33,549 nucleotides of DNA from Deinococcus marmoris DSM 12784 (GTDB lineage Bacteria > Deinococcota > Deinococci > Deinococcales > Deinococcaceae): the NCBI RefSeq assembly GCF_000701405.1, contig NZ_JNIV01000051.1, positions 1 to 33,549 on the forward strand, read 5' to 3'. The position numbers and the translations under genes are program-made. The number at the start of each line of letters is the position of its first letter. Position 1 is the stretch's first letter. Positions 23,339-31,286 of the stretch are shown in pieces. Below the pieces are notes generated by a model that was given only the letters and a program-made list of their open reading frames with translations, was not told the DNA's origin and made no database searches.

Positions 23339-24042
23339 AACAGCAACAACGGGTGCTCTTCACCCAATACCGGACGCAGCAGATTTTGCGCGCAGACGAC
23401 GGTCAACTCAGCGGCCTTCGCTCCTCAATGGGCGTCACCTTCTCTCCCAGTCAGGGCGAGACCCTGACGTTCCCCGCCGATCCCCTGCTCGGCCTGGCGC
23501 CAGATGAGGCGCGCGCCGCCTTGCTCAGAGGGCCTGACCTCGATCGCCCTGCGGTGCTGACTGAACTCGTGGCGGCGCGCTACCGCCTGGCTGACCCCAA
23601 CCCCTGCCCCCTGGAGACCCCCGAGAGCCGCCGGGCAGCGGCCGTGCTGGATCTGCTGCTGCCCGGCGACAGGCCCATGAAGCCTTATTCCAAGTCGGAC
23701 TTTGCATACAGCAGCATGCTGGCTGACCGGTTCATGGGTTACAGCCAGAACCCCGGACTGTCGGACCATTCGCCTGATGATTTCACTCACCGTGAGGCCC
23801 TCAACGCTTTTAACTCCGCCTATGACGCGGCCGACGTCCTCGCCTGCTGTATCAAATGCGCCACGGTCTATTTCTACGAAATCACCCAGCTGAGACTTGA
23901 GGCGCTTGCGACCCTGACCATGATTTTTGAGGCGATTGAAGCCAAGGCAGCGCGCGACCGCCGGTTCAGCGAGGACCTGCATGCGGCCCTCGGCGCGGGC
24001 TGGGCGAGCCCCCAGTACGGAGCGCCCCTCTCAGTAAATTAA
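23335..24042 (+). CDS. Hypothetical protein, 235 aa
   Basis: I do not recognise this protein. GAGGT lies 6 bp before the ATG. The N-terminal half (about 1-110) is mixed; the C-terminal half has KPYSKSDFAYSSMLADRFMGYSQNPGLSDHSPDDFTH followed by a long helical region with two adjacent Cys and another Cys (DVLACCIKCATVYFYEITQLRLEALATLTMIFEAIEAKAARDRRF). There is no signal peptide or membrane segment. Codon use is lighter in GC than its neighbours in places. A 17-bp perfect hairpin follows 13 bp after the stop. The gene is alone, apart from the small frame it overlaps, so the neighbours give no hint of function. Confidence 0.65.
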   Translation: MKQQQRVLFTQYRTQQILRADDGQLSGLRSSMGVTFSPSQGETLTFPADPLLGLAPDEARAALLRGPDLDRPAVLTELVAARYRLADPNPCPLETPESRRAAAVLDLLLPGDRPMKPYSKSDFAYSSMLADRFMGYSQNPGLSDHSPDDFTHREALNAFNSAYDAADVLACCIKCATVYFYEITQLRLEALATLTMIFEAIEAKAARDRRFSEDLHAALGAGWASPQYGAPLSVN

Positions 24043-24055
24043 GCCCTGACGTTGT

Positions 24056-24093
24056 GTGTGGGCCGCGCCGCAGCTGTGCGGCGCGGCCCACAC
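24056..24093. terminator. Perfect 17-bp hairpin after the 235-aa gene
   Basis: The arms GTGTGGGCCGCGCCGCA and TGCGGCGCGGCCCACAC are perfectly complementary with a 4-nt loop GCTG. No T-run follows (GTTGTGG). It is a likely transcription or RNA end signal, 13 bp after the stop codon. Confidence 0.7.
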
Positions 24094-24134
24094 CGTTGTG
24101 GAGAGGTGACCAGCAGACAACCCAGATGGTGACC

Positions 24135-24190
24135 GGCCCTATCAACACGCCCTGCTTCGGTCCGTCCGCGGTGGGGATGCTGATAGGGCC
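24135..24190. repeat. Separated 10-bp inverted repeat
   Basis: GGCCCTATCA (24135-24144) and TGATAGGGCC (24181-24190) are perfect inverted copies 36 bp apart. They lie in a gene-free gap of about 310 bp between two convergent genes. They may be protein-binding sites, ends of a small inserted piece or a structured RNA. Confidence 0.45.
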
Positions 24191-24353
24191 AGCGTCCGGG
24201 CGCGCCAGCCTGGCGGCCCACGCCGGCACTTCGCCACCCAGACCAACCCGGCGGCGCTGTCACCGGGGTGTCCCCCGATCTGGAATGGGCGCTGCGTCAG
24301 CTGGGTAACGACACCGCCCTGGGAAAGCAGGCTCCTGGCGGGAGCGGTGAAGT

Positions 24354-25805
24354 TCAGGCCTGGGCGCCAAGCTGCTGGTCAATCCAGTGTCGCACAGTCG
24401 GGTTGTGGACAAACGATCCATGCGTTTTGTGATCGAGCTGCAACCCTGCATCGGGCGTCCAGGCGATGACACTGCCCCCAGGCACCAGAGCAGCAGTGAA
24501 GTGCCGTTGCATGCCCAGCAGTGGCGTGTGTGGACGGCCTTCCAGGGCGTTGCTGATCAGGTAGAGGATGGTCCGGGGATAGACCGCTGAGACGGCGCTC
24601 CCCTGACCGACTTCCGTGCGTTCCTCGTCGGCCGTCAGCCCCAGAAAGGAGAACCCCATGGGCGCGGGCGAATTGAGCAGGGCCTGAATATGCCTCAGCG
24701 TGTCCCGGAAAAATTGGTGCGTGTTGGCTGGTGCGAGATAGATGGCACGGTCCACGAAACCCACATAACCCCGGGCGGCCACGGCGCGCAGTGCATGGTC
24801 GACGAACATACCACCCAGGCTGTGGCCCAGGAGGTCCACCTGAACACCGGCCCGGAAGAGGCCGCCCAGGACTTCGAGCCCAGGAGCGCCCTCAACGAAC
24901 AGGGCGCCCGTTCGGTTCTTCATGCTGTTCCAGAGGACCGCGCCGATGCCCAGGTGGCTGACGAGCGCTTCCACCCAGTGGATCCGTTCATCGAAAGGTG
25001 GCGCTGGAAGTTCGGTCTCGCCAGGGCGGCCGCCACTGGCATGCACGCGGAATTGCGGCGCGTCGACAGTGCCGTCCAGGTCGCTGGGACCTGTCAGTGA
25101 GTGCTGAAGGTAGGTGATCAGGGCTGCCTCACCAGCCGCGTCCTGCCGCGCCATGCGGGCGGCATCCTGAGCGGCCGCTTCCAGAATCCTGGGGAGCTCT
25201 TCCTGAGGCCGCGAGACGCGCAGCGCGAGCAGCTGTGTGAGCTCCCGGGTCAGCTTCTCGGCATCGCCTTTAAAGGCGTCCTTGAGCGGGTCTGGAGCAC
25301 CGATGACGTAGCCCCAGCGCACCTGGCGCCTCGCTCCATCCGGAACATCGTTGAAGCTCATGGGCGTGCTGTCCATGAAGAAGCGTTGGACAGGTCGAGA
25401 ATCGGGAGAAGTGGCACTGAATTTCGGGAGGAAGGAGCTGGGGCCACTTTGCTTGAAAAGATCCACCAGGGCACCAAAACGGTCCAGCACGTCTCCTGCA
25501 AAGACGCGATCGAGCTCCTGGCCGATCGTCTCGAAAAAGCCAGTGCGGGTGATGAACGTGACGCTCCACCGCGCCTGGCCGATTTGCCTGACGTCCGCAG
25601 CGAACCTCTCGCCTGCGGGTTGATCCACGAGGCCACCGTGGCTGGCCACCAGGACCGCAAGGAGCCTGTCCGCCTGCGCTTCTGCACGCGCGGCGGCTTC
25701 AACGGCGGTCAGCCACTGGCGCAAGTGCGAGGTGCTGTATAAGGTGCCGTCATCCTGAATAACGAGCGTGAGGTGCGGGTCAACGCCACTGCTGGGACTG
25801 CTCAT
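24354..25805 (-). CDS. Alpha/beta hydrolase, lipase-like
   Basis: A 483-residue protein whose C-terminal half is an alpha/beta hydrolase. The nucleophile elbow GHSLGG has S329 (VDLLGHSLGGMFVDHALR). A probable catalytic His is H462 (KTHGSFVHNPTVRHWIDQQL); the acid residue may be in the stretch before it. The first 300 residues (TLYSTSHLRQWLTAVEAAARAEAQADRLLAVLVASHGG, later SRPQEELPRILEAAAQDAARMARQDAAGEAALITYL) are not recognised. No signal peptide, so it acts inside the cell. The start at 25805 has GGAGG 5 bp upstream; the longer frame to 25967 is rejected. A lipase-like enzyme in a mobile island can be a toxin or defence effector, but nothing here proves that. Confidence 0.75.
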   Translation of the reverse strand: MSSPSSGVDPHLTLVIQDDGTLYSTSHLRQWLTAVEAAARAEAQADRLLAVLVASHGGLVDQPAGERFAADVRQIGQARWSVTFITRTGFFETIGQELDRVFAGDVLDRFGALVDLFKQSGPSSFLPKFSATSPDSRPVQRFFMDSTPMSFNDVPDGARRQVRWGYVIGAPDPLKDAFKGDAEKLTRELTQLLALRVSRPQEELPRILEAAAQDAARMARQDAAGEAALITYLQHSLTGPSDLDGTVDAPQFRVHASGGRPGETELPAPPFDERIHWVEALVSHLGIGAVLWNSMKNRTGALFVEGAPGLEVLGGLFRAGVQVDLLGHSLGGMFVDHALRAVAARGYVGFVDRAIYLAPANTHQFFRDTLRHIQALLNSPAPMGFSFLGLTADEERTEVGQGSAVSAVYPRTILYLISNALEGRPHTPLLGMQRHFTAALVPGGSVIAWTPDAGLQLDHKTHGSFVHNPTVRHWIDQQLGAQA

Positions 25806-25826
25806 GGGACCTCCCAAAGACTCTTG

Positions 25827-25863
25827 AGAACAAGGACACTGTTCTATTTTTTCAGAATCTGAA
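25827..25863. promoter_or_regulatory. Candidate operators upstream of the hydrolase gene
   Basis: Two inverted repeats lie 22-58 bp upstream of the ATG: AGAACA-N7-TGTTCT (25827-25845) and the perfect TTCAGAATCTGAA (25851-25863). On the minus strand ATAGAA lies between them and could be a -10. This is an AT-rich patch in GC-rich DNA, as expected for a regulated promoter, but no -35 is convincing. Confidence 0.4.
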
Positions 25864-26087
25864 GCGCGCGTTCTCAGACCAAGGTTGATCGATCCGCTCA
25901 GCGCCCGACCCAGCGCCCCGGCGGCCAACCGGCCGAGTGCAGCAGGCGTGACGGTTGCGCGCCACACAGCTTGAAGTTCACACGCACCGTGGAAAGGTCC
26001 ATTGCGCGCGCTCCCCTATCCACCTGGACCACCAGCCTGCAGCTCACGCGCCAGCCGAGAGAAGGAAATGGCCGTGAACAATGACGC

Positions 26088-26122
26088 CGGGGCGCGCAGG
26101 CGGGACACGCCTGCGCGCCCCG
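26088..26122 (-). terminator. Perfect 15-bp hairpin after the HARP-like gene
   Basis: CGGGGCGCGCAGGCG and CGCCTGCGCGCCCCG pair perfectly over a 5-nt loop, 12 bp beyond the minus-strand stop codon at 26135. No U-tract follows. Its place right after the stop supports a 3'-end function. Confidence 0.7.
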
Positions 26123-26134
26123 AGAGACCAGTGG

Positions 26135-26905
26135 TCAGGTGGGGCGAGGCGGCGTTCCGCCGGCCAGGTGCCGCAGCTCAGGAGACAGGCGCAGACCGGC
26201 CTGTCTGGCGGCTTCGATGGCAGCAGCCACCTGTCCAGCAGGCATGTACCAGATACGCCCGTTCCAGACGAACTTGGCCCCCAGACCTTTGACGATGTCA
26301 TTCTTTGGCTTATCTGGCGGAAAGCGGAACACGATTCTCCCTCCCTCCAGGCGCACCTGTGGTGGAAAGAGGACCTGTTCGATGTGCAGGCGGTCGGCCG
26401 CGGTGAGCTCGACCGGCAGGTTGAGCTGGGTACACACGGTCTCCAGCGCCGCGAGGCTGGTCAGGGGGAACCCATGGCCATGGGCGGTCCACCGGTGCCC
26501 GGACACAGCACGAGCCACCCCGTGGCGGTCTCGTGGAAGCTGGAGAACGAGTGTGCCGCCGTACCGGGACAGCCCGTAACCCTTTTTACGGTGGCGGGCC
26601 AGCTCTTTTTCCGTTTTCTTGTCGGCCTGTGCCGCGGCGCGAACTTCCTGCACCTGCTCACTCGACGGCAGCGGAATGTGGCTCACGTCGATCCCGTACG
26701 TCTCGAGCTGGCGACGGTAACGCCGGCAGAGCGCCGCCGAGCACAGGATTTCTGCGAGGCTCCAGTCCTCGACCGGACGACGCGCGAGCCGATGCCCAAT
26801 GAGGGCGTCGGGGCTGTTGAAACCTGCGTGATCGCGCGTCACGGCGCCGTCACAGTGCTGGGCCAGGGTCTGGAGCGCCGTCTGCACGTCCTGCAGGAGT
26901 TCCAT
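26135..26905 (-). CDS. Protein with tandem HARP-like modules
   Basis: A 256-residue protein. The N-terminus (ALQTLAQHCDGAVTRDHAGFNSPDALIGHRLA, then YRRQLETYGIDVSHIPLP) is a pattern I associate with phage and plasmid proteins. Two related modules follow. The first is LSRYGGTLVLQLPRDRHGVARAVSGHRWTAHGHGFPL (about 115-165). The second is VRLEGGRIVFRFPPDKPKNDIVKGLGAKFVWNGRIWYMPAG (about 195-240), which resembles the HARP domain of SMARCAL1-like and phage helicases. HARP modules bind DNA with branched or single-stranded parts, so a role in DNA metabolism is inferred. Start: ATG 26905, with TAAAAT 8 bp upstream that could be a -10 for a leaderless message; a longer frame to 26995 exists. Confidence 0.6.
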   Translation of the reverse strand: MELLQDVQTALQTLAQHCDGAVTRDHAGFNSPDALIGHRLARRPVEDWSLAEILCSAALCRRYRRQLETYGIDVSHIPLPSSEQVQEVRAAAQADKKTEKELARHRKKGYGLSRYGGTLVLQLPRDRHGVARAVSGHRWTAHGHGFPLTSLAALETVCTQLNLPVELTAADRLHIEQVLFPPQVRLEGGRIVFRFPPDKPKNDIVKGLGAKFVWNGRIWYMPAGQVAAAIEAARQAGLRLSPELRHLAGGTPPRPT

Positions 26906-27390
26906 GGAAATAATTTTATGGGCCGGTGGCGGATGGACCTGTTGTGCTGTCATGGGCGGATTTGAGCATGAGACAGTCATCCCCCAATAGCCCAATCCGA
27001 CGCCTTACCAGCCGGTCAGCTGCAACGACCTGACAGGTCTGATGGGCGCGTTGCTTGAACGGTACTGACAGACACGCCCGGGGGCAGGCCAACCATCGAC
27101 TGCCGGCCAGAAGCAACAACTGCGGCGGCAGCAGGTGACCAGAAGACGCAGATCTGCGTGGAATACGCCCGACGGAGGCACCGGGCCGCCAACCAGAACT
27201 GGGAACTGCCCCCCATGGCGCTGTGTCCCGGACGCGGCTTGAACAGCGTTGCGGCTCCCCGCACATCAAGCTCCACGGTGGCGGCGAACCCGGGCGGGTA
27301 TACCGCCTCTTTACCCGAATGCGGCAAGGTGGAACCCATGACCCACCTTGCCGTTCACTGGCCGCGTTTCATCGCCCGAAAGGAACCGCC
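26906..27390. other. Gap without recognised genes
   Basis: The 485-bp stretch between the HARP-like gene and the response-regulator relic shows no credible gene. Its only clear structure is the inverted repeat at 27322-27353. Confidence 0.4.
27322..27353. repeat. 11-bp hairpin upstream of response-regulator relic
   Basis: CGGCAAGGTGG and CCACCTTGCCG pair perfectly over a 10-nt loop that contains an ATG. It lies 38 bp upstream of the regulator ATG and may be an old terminator or operator. Confidence 0.5.
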
Positions 27391-27646
27391 ATGCGCCTGT
27401 TGATCGTTGAAGATGATCCCCACATCGCTGAACTGCTGCGCGACGGTCTGGGCGAGGAGTGACCACGTCGCCAGCGCAGCGCAGGGTGCAGAGCTGGCCT
27501 GGCTCGTTCCCTACGGCCTGCTGATCCTGGACGTCAGGCTGCCCGAGGGCATCGACGCGGGCTATGCCCTGGGCCGCCGATTGCGCGAGGACGGCCTGAC
27601 CACCCCGCTCCTGTACCTGACGGCGCGCGGCACGGTGGAAGACTGA
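27391..27646 (+). pseudogene. OmpR-type response regulator, frameshifted and truncated
   Basis: ATG 27391, with AAAGGA 7 bp upstream, starts MRLLIVEDDPHIAELLRDGLGEE, the typical receiver-domain beginning with the acidic pair EDD. The frame ends at TGA 27460-27462. In the next frame the domain continues (DHVASAAQGAELAWLVPYGLLILDVRLPEGIDAG, with the phospho-accepting Asp in LILDVRLP, then LYLTARGTVED) and stops at 27646. So a frameshift near 27460 and loss of the rest of the receiver and the DNA-binding domain have inactivated it. No histidine kinase is nearby. Confidence 0.85.
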
Positions 27647-28136
27647 CCTCCAGGTCCACGCCCTGCCACAGCCGCCGGGAGGCGACAGCGCGGCTCAGCA
27701 GGACTTCACCACTTTCCACAGGCCGTCTTCGCGCATCGCGCCGGCCGGGGTCAGGCCCGGGATCAGCCATGGTGCGCCGGCCTTGCCCTGGGCCTGCTGG
27801 CAAAGGCAGGTTGACCGGCTGCGGCAAGAATGACACGGTCTTCATGGTTCCTGCGGGCTGTGGAACAGATGGACGGGGCGGCAGCACCCGGTGGTGGCAC
27901 GCCACTGCGCCGCATCCAGAGTCAGGCGTTGTGCCCCCAGCCCGGAAGGAATGACGTTTCCCTCCCATAAATGATGTGTCCCGCATGGACGACATCTATC
28001 GCGACTGGCACAGGCATTTTCTCCTCCTGCCGGAGCTTCCCTCCGATATTCCATGGGAGAGCACGGGTGGGGGGAAGGCCCCCCGCCATTTTGGGAGGCA
28101 AAAGGCGTCGGCAGAGGGAGGTCCGCGCCGAGGCAA
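27647..28136. other. Gap with a possible small gene upstream of the primase
   Basis: About 490 bp. A frame from ATG 27985 (MDDIYRDWHRHFLLLPELPSD...) to 28194 has protein-like content at its start and overlaps the primase gene, but it lacks a clear SD. A hairpin of GGGGGG (28069-28074) and CCCCCC (28079-28084), followed by GCCATTTTGG, interrupts it and could attenuate transcription into the primase gene. Confidence 0.3.
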
Positions 28137-30017
28137 ATGCCTAGCATGCGCGCCATGCCCTTACACCGCACGCCTTCGTACACGCGGCAGTTGATGCTGG
28201 AGGTCAACGCCGGCGCCGACGTCATTGAGCTGGATGAGGTTCCAGGCGACCTCCGTGCGGCCGAGATCTGGGTGGCCTGGCTTCCTCAGATCGAGTTCGG
28301 CACCGGGCTCTACCTGGATCCTGACAGCGGCCGGCCATATAGGGTTCGCAAGGTGCCAATCGGCGTGAATGGAGAGCCCGCCAGGCCGGTCGGGCTCCCC
28401 CTGGAAACTGCGCGGCAGTTGGCCCTCCAGCACGGAGGTGGTCTGGGCATCCTGCTGCGCCCCGGGGACGGTTGGTTCTGCCTCGATCTCGACCTGCACA
28501 GCAGCGCCCTGACCCCGGACTGTGAGCTTGTCCAGCAGCTGATCCGGCAGCTGGGCGGCTGGGCCCACCTCTCGCCGTCTGGTCACGGTGTGCACATCAT
28601 GGGCCGCGCGCAGTTGCCGGCAGGGCACCCCACCCGGCTCACGCTGCCGGATCTGGGGGCCGCCGAGCTGTACAGCCGCAACCAGTTCATCACGGTCACG
28701 ACACTGAACTATGACGAGACCTATGACGAGACGCTCCCAGACCGCACCTCGGAACTGCTGAGCCTGCTGCACACGGCTGCAACGCCGGTGCTGGCCCACC
28801 GATCTGCACAGGAATGCGACACTTCGCGGGAGGCTTCCGGTCAGCACGGTACGCCGCAACGGCGTGGCCATGCGGCGGCCCAGACTACGAAAGGGGCCTC
28901 CAAAGCTCACCCGGTGCCGCGTGGCCTGCACCGTGCCCCAGTCGCGGAACGGGTGAAACTGATGCGCCAGCGACGTCCTGACGTGGCCGACATGCTTGAC
29001 GGCAGGCTGGACGGCGCTGGGGAGCCACTGGACATCAGTAAGGTTGAGTTCAGTCTGCTGGGCCATCTGTATTACTGGCTGGATGGGGATGCCGCAGATA
29101 TGAAGGCGGTCATGGAAGCCTCGGCCTTTGGTCAGGGCCGGGGGCGCCCTGAGAAATGGGGCACCACCCGGAACACGCAGCCCTACCTCGAATATGCCAT
29201 TGACCGCCTGCGACAGAAGCGCGCGGGGGAGCTGACCTACCGCGATGAGGCCCGTGGACAACTGTACCGGGACCGGACAGTGACGGCGCAGCTCTATGCC
29301 CGGCTGGCAGCCGCGCCGGGGCATGGGCACACCCGCGCGGCCTGTGAGCGGCTGCTGGATGAGCTGCTGGCCCAGGCCTGCGGCCCACGGGTCAGAAAGC
29401 TGTCGGAAGACCAGCTGGTCCTGCCCATCTCGATGGGAGGCCTGCTGGCACGCCTGGGCGGGCGCCACGCCGATATCCTCAAGCGGCTGCAGCACTTTCA
29501 GACCCTCGGGATCATTGCTGGGCTGCACCGGCAGAGCCCGAACAGCCGAGCACCCTGGCGCGTCGTTCTGCACGGTCAGGCTGGGGCATTGGCCGCTGCC
29601 CTGCAGGCCCAGCCGGTCACGGAACTGCCGCGTTCACAGCGTGCCCGCATCCAGGCTTCACCTGCGGGTGTCGGGCGCGCCGCACGCGCTCTGCCGCTGC
29701 GAACACTGGCACCGGTGGCGCGGGCGGTGCTGCAGCACGAACTTGTGACCGTCGACGCCGTCATCCAGGCCACGGGGCACCAGGCACCCACGGTGCGTCG
29801 CTGGCTCAGGCAACTGCAAGATCAGAATGTCTTGACCGTGACACGCGGCGTGATCACCCCCCTCCGCAGCTGGCAGGAATACGCCCAGGCCATGAACCTC
29901 CAGACAAAAGAACAGCGCCATCCGGCCGTGACGCGCTGGAATACCCGGGTGCGGGACTGGAAAGAGCGGCAGGCTGTGTGGCGGCTGCAAGAGACCCACA
30001 AGCAGGACGCCAGCTGA
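28137..30017 (+). CDS. Replication primase-polymerase (AEP/PrimPol type)
   Basis: A protein of about 626 residues with an archaeo-eukaryotic primase-like (prim-pol) domain. The metal-binding D117-x-D119 is in WFCLDLDLH, the SGHGVHI motif has H153, and an acidic residue E177 is in ELYSRNQFITVTTL. A helical region follows (VEFSLLGHLYYWLDGDAADMKAVMEASAFGQGRGRPEKWG, about 300-345), similar to what accompanies such primases in plasmids and phages. The C-terminal part has two winged-helix-like stretches (SMGGLLARLGGRHADILKRLQHFQTLGII and TVDAVIQATGHQAPTVRRWLRQLQDQNVL). It probably initiates replication of the element. ATG 28137, 28146 and 28155 are all possible; a GAGG precedes the first. No helicase Walker motif is seen. 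Confidence 0.75.
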   Translation: MPSMRAMPLHRTPSYTRQLMLEVNAGADVIELDEVPGDLRAAEIWVAWLPQIEFGTGLYLDPDSGRPYRVRKVPIGVNGEPARPVGLPLETARQLALQHGGGLGILLRPGDGWFCLDLDLHSSALTPDCELVQQLIRQLGGWAHLSPSGHGVHIMGRAQLPAGHPTRLTLPDLGAAELYSRNQFITVTTLNYDETYDETLPDRTSELLSLLHTAATPVLAHRSAQECDTSREASGQHGTPQRRGHAAAQTTKGASKAHPVPRGLHRAPVAERVKLMRQRRPDVADMLDGRLDGAGEPLDISKVEFSLLGHLYYWLDGDAADMKAVMEASAFGQGRGRPEKWGTTRNTQPYLEYAIDRLRQKRAGELTYRDEARGQLYRDRTVTAQLYARLAAAPGHGHTRAACERLLDELLAQACGPRVRKLSEDQLVLPISMGGLLARLGGRHADILKRLQHFQTLGIIAGLHRQSPNSRAPWRVVLHGQAGALAAALQAQPVTELPRSQRARIQASPAGVGRAARALPLRTLAPVARAVLQHELVTVDAVIQATGHQAPTVRRWLRQLQDQNVLTVTRGVITPLRSWQEYAQAMNLQTKEQRHPAVTRWNTRVRDWKERQAVWRLQETHKQDAS

Positions 30018-30419
30018 CCCTGACTGGCATGGGGGCCTGGCCAGCGACCATCAGTGCACACAGGAGCACAGCGGCCACGCGTGGAAGGCCCGCTTTGACC
30101 GCCACTTCGTTCCACCAGGTACACGGTCCTTCAAAGTTCTTCTGACCCTGGTTGAGGTTCCCAGCGTTCGGGTGCGTGGGTTGTCCGGTCACCCAGGACC
30201 GAGTGACGAAGCCAGCAGAGTCATCGATCTCCATCCGTTCGAACCCAGCCTGCCGGGCAACGTCGTGGGCTGGAGTTGGCCCTGGGTGACGGCACCACGC
30301 AACTGCGGACGGGCCATTCAGTCTACGCGGGTCACATGGCAGGTGAAGCGTTCGGCCATTTCTCTCCTGTCGGCGCGGACTGGGATTTCGTTGTTTTCCC
30401 CGTTGGGTCCCGGCCGGTT
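30018..30419. other. Gap without recognised genes
   Basis: The 400 bp after the primase gene have overlapping frames on both strands without protein-like content, start sites or strong structures. Confidence 0.4.
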
Positions 30420-31032
30420 CGTCCGTTCCCCACAGCGGCAGCCGTGATCCCGGACCTCTGCCCGGCCGCCGGCCCGTACCAAACGCCTCCCATCCCTGGT
30501 CCTTGTCCCGCAGCAACGCCAGAGACACGCCGCCCAGTTGCAACAGCCTGCCCGGACCGCTTTACGCTGACCAGACGCGACGGGTTCTTCATCGACTGAG
30601 GTTGGCCCCAGCGCCTTGAGCGTCAGCTCCCTGTCCTGCAGCTCAGCGTGGCGGGGCAGCACACCCGGCCCCTGCACGGCCTGAGGCCCTGACTGCCCAG
30701 CGTCACCCGGCTCAGCAGCACAGGCAGCGCAATCACCTGGGTATCGCCGTGAAGCAGCAGGCGGCCGCCCCCACGAATCAGTCCCTGGCTGACCCGCCGC
30801 CCGTTGATCTCGACCCTCTCCCCTTCTCAGGCCCACACCTTGCCGCGGCGCACCAGCTGACCGGCCTTCAGGGCCACGTCGCGGTCGTGGTACAGCGAGA
30901 TGTCTTGTCCATCCGAGTCGTCGGTTGTCAAGTTGGATATCTTCTCGGCTACGACTACGGAGGTCAACTGGTCGACACTGATTCCTGCTGCCCGAGCACT
31001 ATGCTCAATGGCAATACAGGCGATCGATAAGC
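30420..31032 (-). pseudogene. Broken gene starting with a ribbon-helix-helix-like part
   Basis: Reading leftward from the MITE, one frame gives IEHSARAAGISVDQLTSVVVAEKI, similar to ribbon-helix-helix antitoxins, then DDSDGQDISLYHDRDVALKAGQLVRRGKVWA, a TGA (30827-30829), and on in the same frame EGERVEINGRRVSQGLIRGGGRLLLHGDTQVIALPVLL. Shifted frames add AELQDRELTLKALGPTSVDEEP and LLQLGGVSLALLRDKDQGWEAF. Joining the flanks across the two insertions restores a start MTIRLIDRLYC from an ATG spanning the insertion point, with a frameshift before IEHSA. So this was a gene now split by an IS and a MITE and decayed. The ribbon-helix-helix call is by eye, and the parts may be from more than one gene. 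Confidence 0.4.
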
Positions 31033-31286
31033 CGGATGGTCTTCAGTACTGGACAACTTCACTTTTTCGTCGTCCAGATCGGCAGAAAGCTTGATATGAG
31101 CAACGATCCCGTCTGGGACAAGAAATGCGCTGAGAACAGCTTCTGATCTCAAGCGCTTGTCGGCTCTGTCAGGAGGCGGCACGATGGATACAACGTTCTC
31201 TCAAACGTCATCCAAGCGACGAGCAAAGGCTTTTTCGCGTGCCAGTGAAGCTTAAATCCAAGTTGTCCGGTACTGAACGGATGGTC
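31033..31286. mobile_element. 236-bp MITE with 9-bp target duplications
   Basis: The element spans 31042-31277. Its ends are inverted: TTCAGTACTGGACAACTT (31042-31059) and AAGTTGTCCGGTACTGAA (31260-31277), 17 of 18 matching. It is flanked by the direct repeat CGGATGGTC (31033-31041 and 31278-31286). It has no transposase. The same 18-bp end begins the IS4-type element at 33218, so that element's enzyme probably moves it, and 9-bp duplications fit several IS4-family subgroups. On the minus strand a frame (PPPDRADKRLRSEAVLSAFLVPDGIVAHIKLSADLDDEKVKL) runs through it and out of its left end. Confidence 0.85.
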
